43,360 nucleotides of DNA from Hirsutella rhossiliensis (Eukaryota; Ascomycota; Sordariomycetes; Hypocreales; Ophiocordycipitaceae), in contig NW_025408702.1 in NCBI RefSeq assembly GCF_020360975.1, positions 1 through 43,360 on the forward strand, written 5' to 3'. Both the position numbers and the translations under genes were made by a program. This document shows, one piece after another, positions 42,543 to 43,360 of the stretch (position 1 is its first letter; the number at the start of each line of letters is the position of its first letter). Below the pieces are notes generated by a model, which searched no databases, had not been told where the DNA came from, and saw only the letters and a program-made list of their open reading frames with translations.

Positions 42543-43360
42543 AGCTAGTATATATTATCTAATTATAGGTATTTATACCTTATAAAAGTATAAAACGACC
42601 TTACTAAATAAGTAAAAGTAACCTTAGTTAAAGAAATTACTATAGGAGCTATAACTAAATTTATACTTTATTATTTATAGGTATAGCGTAATACTATATA
42701 CTATAATTAATAGAGGCCCGAAATAAAGAAAGACTTTAAGTATATCTTAAAGGATATAGGTATTTAAGTTATTTAAACTTTAGTATATAATTTAAAGGTA
42801 ACTATATAGTAAAAAAGGTACTAAAGGTTAATAATAGTACTTATAAATATAGTAAAGAAAAAGGGTAAGTAGATTAAATACCTTAATTAAGTAATTATTA
42901 TAAACTAAATAATAGTTAGAAAGTCTTATAAAATATTAGCTTTCTACTTACTATATAGATAGGAACTAATACTACCTCTTAAAGTAGAATACTTAACGTA
43001 GCGACTAATTAACTAGGATAAAGTAAAGATAAAAGAAGAATTATTTAAAGTATAAGTATAAGTTTTAAAAAGGAAAGAAAAAAATATAGAAGAACCTAAG
43101 AAAAGAGTAATAAGATATTAAAATTAATTAGTAAAAAAGATAAAAAAGCTAATAAGTATATAATAAAGAAAGAAAGCCTATAACTTAGAGACCTTATCTT
43201 ACTATTTAACGTAAGATAATTAAATAATCTAGGAGGTAAGCTAAGTATTAAATAAGGTAGAACGGTCCCTTTTAAGTAGTATTACGCTTAAAGTAGTTCT
43301 AAGGTATATAAGATTAAGACTTTAGATAGAATCGCGCTTAATAAGATAATCCTAAGAGAG
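42543..43360 (+). pseudogene. Gypsy-3 copy 2 integrase, C-terminal part
   Basis: The plus frame reads RPEIKKDFKYILKDIGI at 42715-42765 (family DxGxEF... before the second catalytic Asp region), then a NGVVERxHRPI-type segment near 42800-42850, SYRISAFYLLY near 42915-42955 (family STGxSPFxLxYG) and ELILPLE near 42962. A Lys/Glu-rich C-terminal tail follows to the window end. The motif wording differs from Gypsy-1 and Gypsy-2. The element runs out of the window. Confidence 0.8.

Larger units (their letters stand above)
35971..43360 (+). mobile_element. Gypsy-3 copy 2: degenerate Gypsy element, right end outside window
   Basis: A plus-strand element starting TAGGTAAGATCGTACCC and holding a leader, gag with zinc knuckle, a downstream frame, an RT-connection segment, RNase H and integrase, in Gypsy order. 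It is nested with three solo LTRs. It aligns with copy 1 over 16569-19910 and 27081-27673. The reverse transcriptase palm with its YxDD box was not found between gag and the connection segment, so this family may have lost it or diverged beyond my reading. The 3' LTR should lie beyond 43360. Confidence 0.85.

Noticed and set aside
1..43360. Mitochondrial or organelle DNA because of AT richness
   Set aside because: No organelle genes, tRNAs or rRNAs are present. The AT bias is due to TpA replacing CpA/TpG, and nuclear LTR and LINE elements fill the window.
1..43360. CRISPR arrays, tRNA/rRNA genes, bacterial promoters or operons
   Set aside because: No regularly spaced short repeats, cloverleaf sequences or ribosomal RNA segments were seen. 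The context is fungal heterochromatin.

Overview
This window is a graveyard of transposable elements with no intact gene. The best reading is AT-rich heterochromatin of a filamentous ascomycete fungus (Pezizomycotina). The elements are fungal-type Gypsy, Copia and Tad/I-like LINE families, and the DNA carries an extreme repeat-induced point mutation (RIP) signature. CpA and its complement TpG are almost absent, TpA is hugely over-represented, CpG survives, and every reading frame is filled with TAA/TAG where CAA, CAG or TGG would be expected. Only two frames of 60 codons or more survive in 43 kb, and both are chance remnants inside a Copia element. The species cannot be named from this. No tRNA, rRNA, CRISPR array, host gene or operon is visible. 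All calls rest on degenerate protein motifs read through stops, on pairwise repeats inside the window, and on target-site duplications (TSDs).

Layout, left to right. 1-2850 is unassigned, with one weak broken + strand frame. 2850-6910 holds a minus-strand Gypsy (called Gypsy-2 here). 6911-10694 is the 3' half of a minus-strand chromodomain Gypsy (Gypsy-1) with its 3' LTR; it is cut in its reverse transcriptase by the left end of a plus-strand Gypsy (Gypsy-3 copy 1). Gypsy-3 copy 1 is then split by a complete 5.8-kb minus-strand Copia (Copia-A, 10723-16568, TSD ATATT) and by a 7.2-kb plus-strand LINE (19911-27080, about 17-bp TSD). Its remnant ends at about 27673, where a pair of inverted ~688-bp units sharing the LINE 3' tail begins (27674-29412). 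29413-30193 is unassigned.

The right part is a second nest. Copia-B (30194-35970, minus strand) is interrupted in its 5' LTR by Gypsy-3 copy 2 (35971 to beyond the window end, plus strand: gag, RNase H, integrase). Gypsy-3 copy 2 itself carries three solo LTRs: one of Gypsy-1 (37095-37554), one of Copia-B (39137-39829) and one of Copia-A (42081-42537). Comparing the two Gypsy-3 copies gives the empty sites for most of these insertions, so the order of events can be read: Gypsy-1 before Gypsy-3 copy 1, before Copia-A and the LINE; and Copia-B before Gypsy-3 copy 2, before the solo LTRs.

The most unusual items are a ~180-bp island inside Copia-A that keeps many CpA but no TpG (strand-asymmetric RIP or a foreign insert), and the inverted ~688-bp LINE-tailed units, which look like a non-autonomous retroposon. 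Element names (Gypsy-1/2/3, Copia-A/B) are local labels, not database names.
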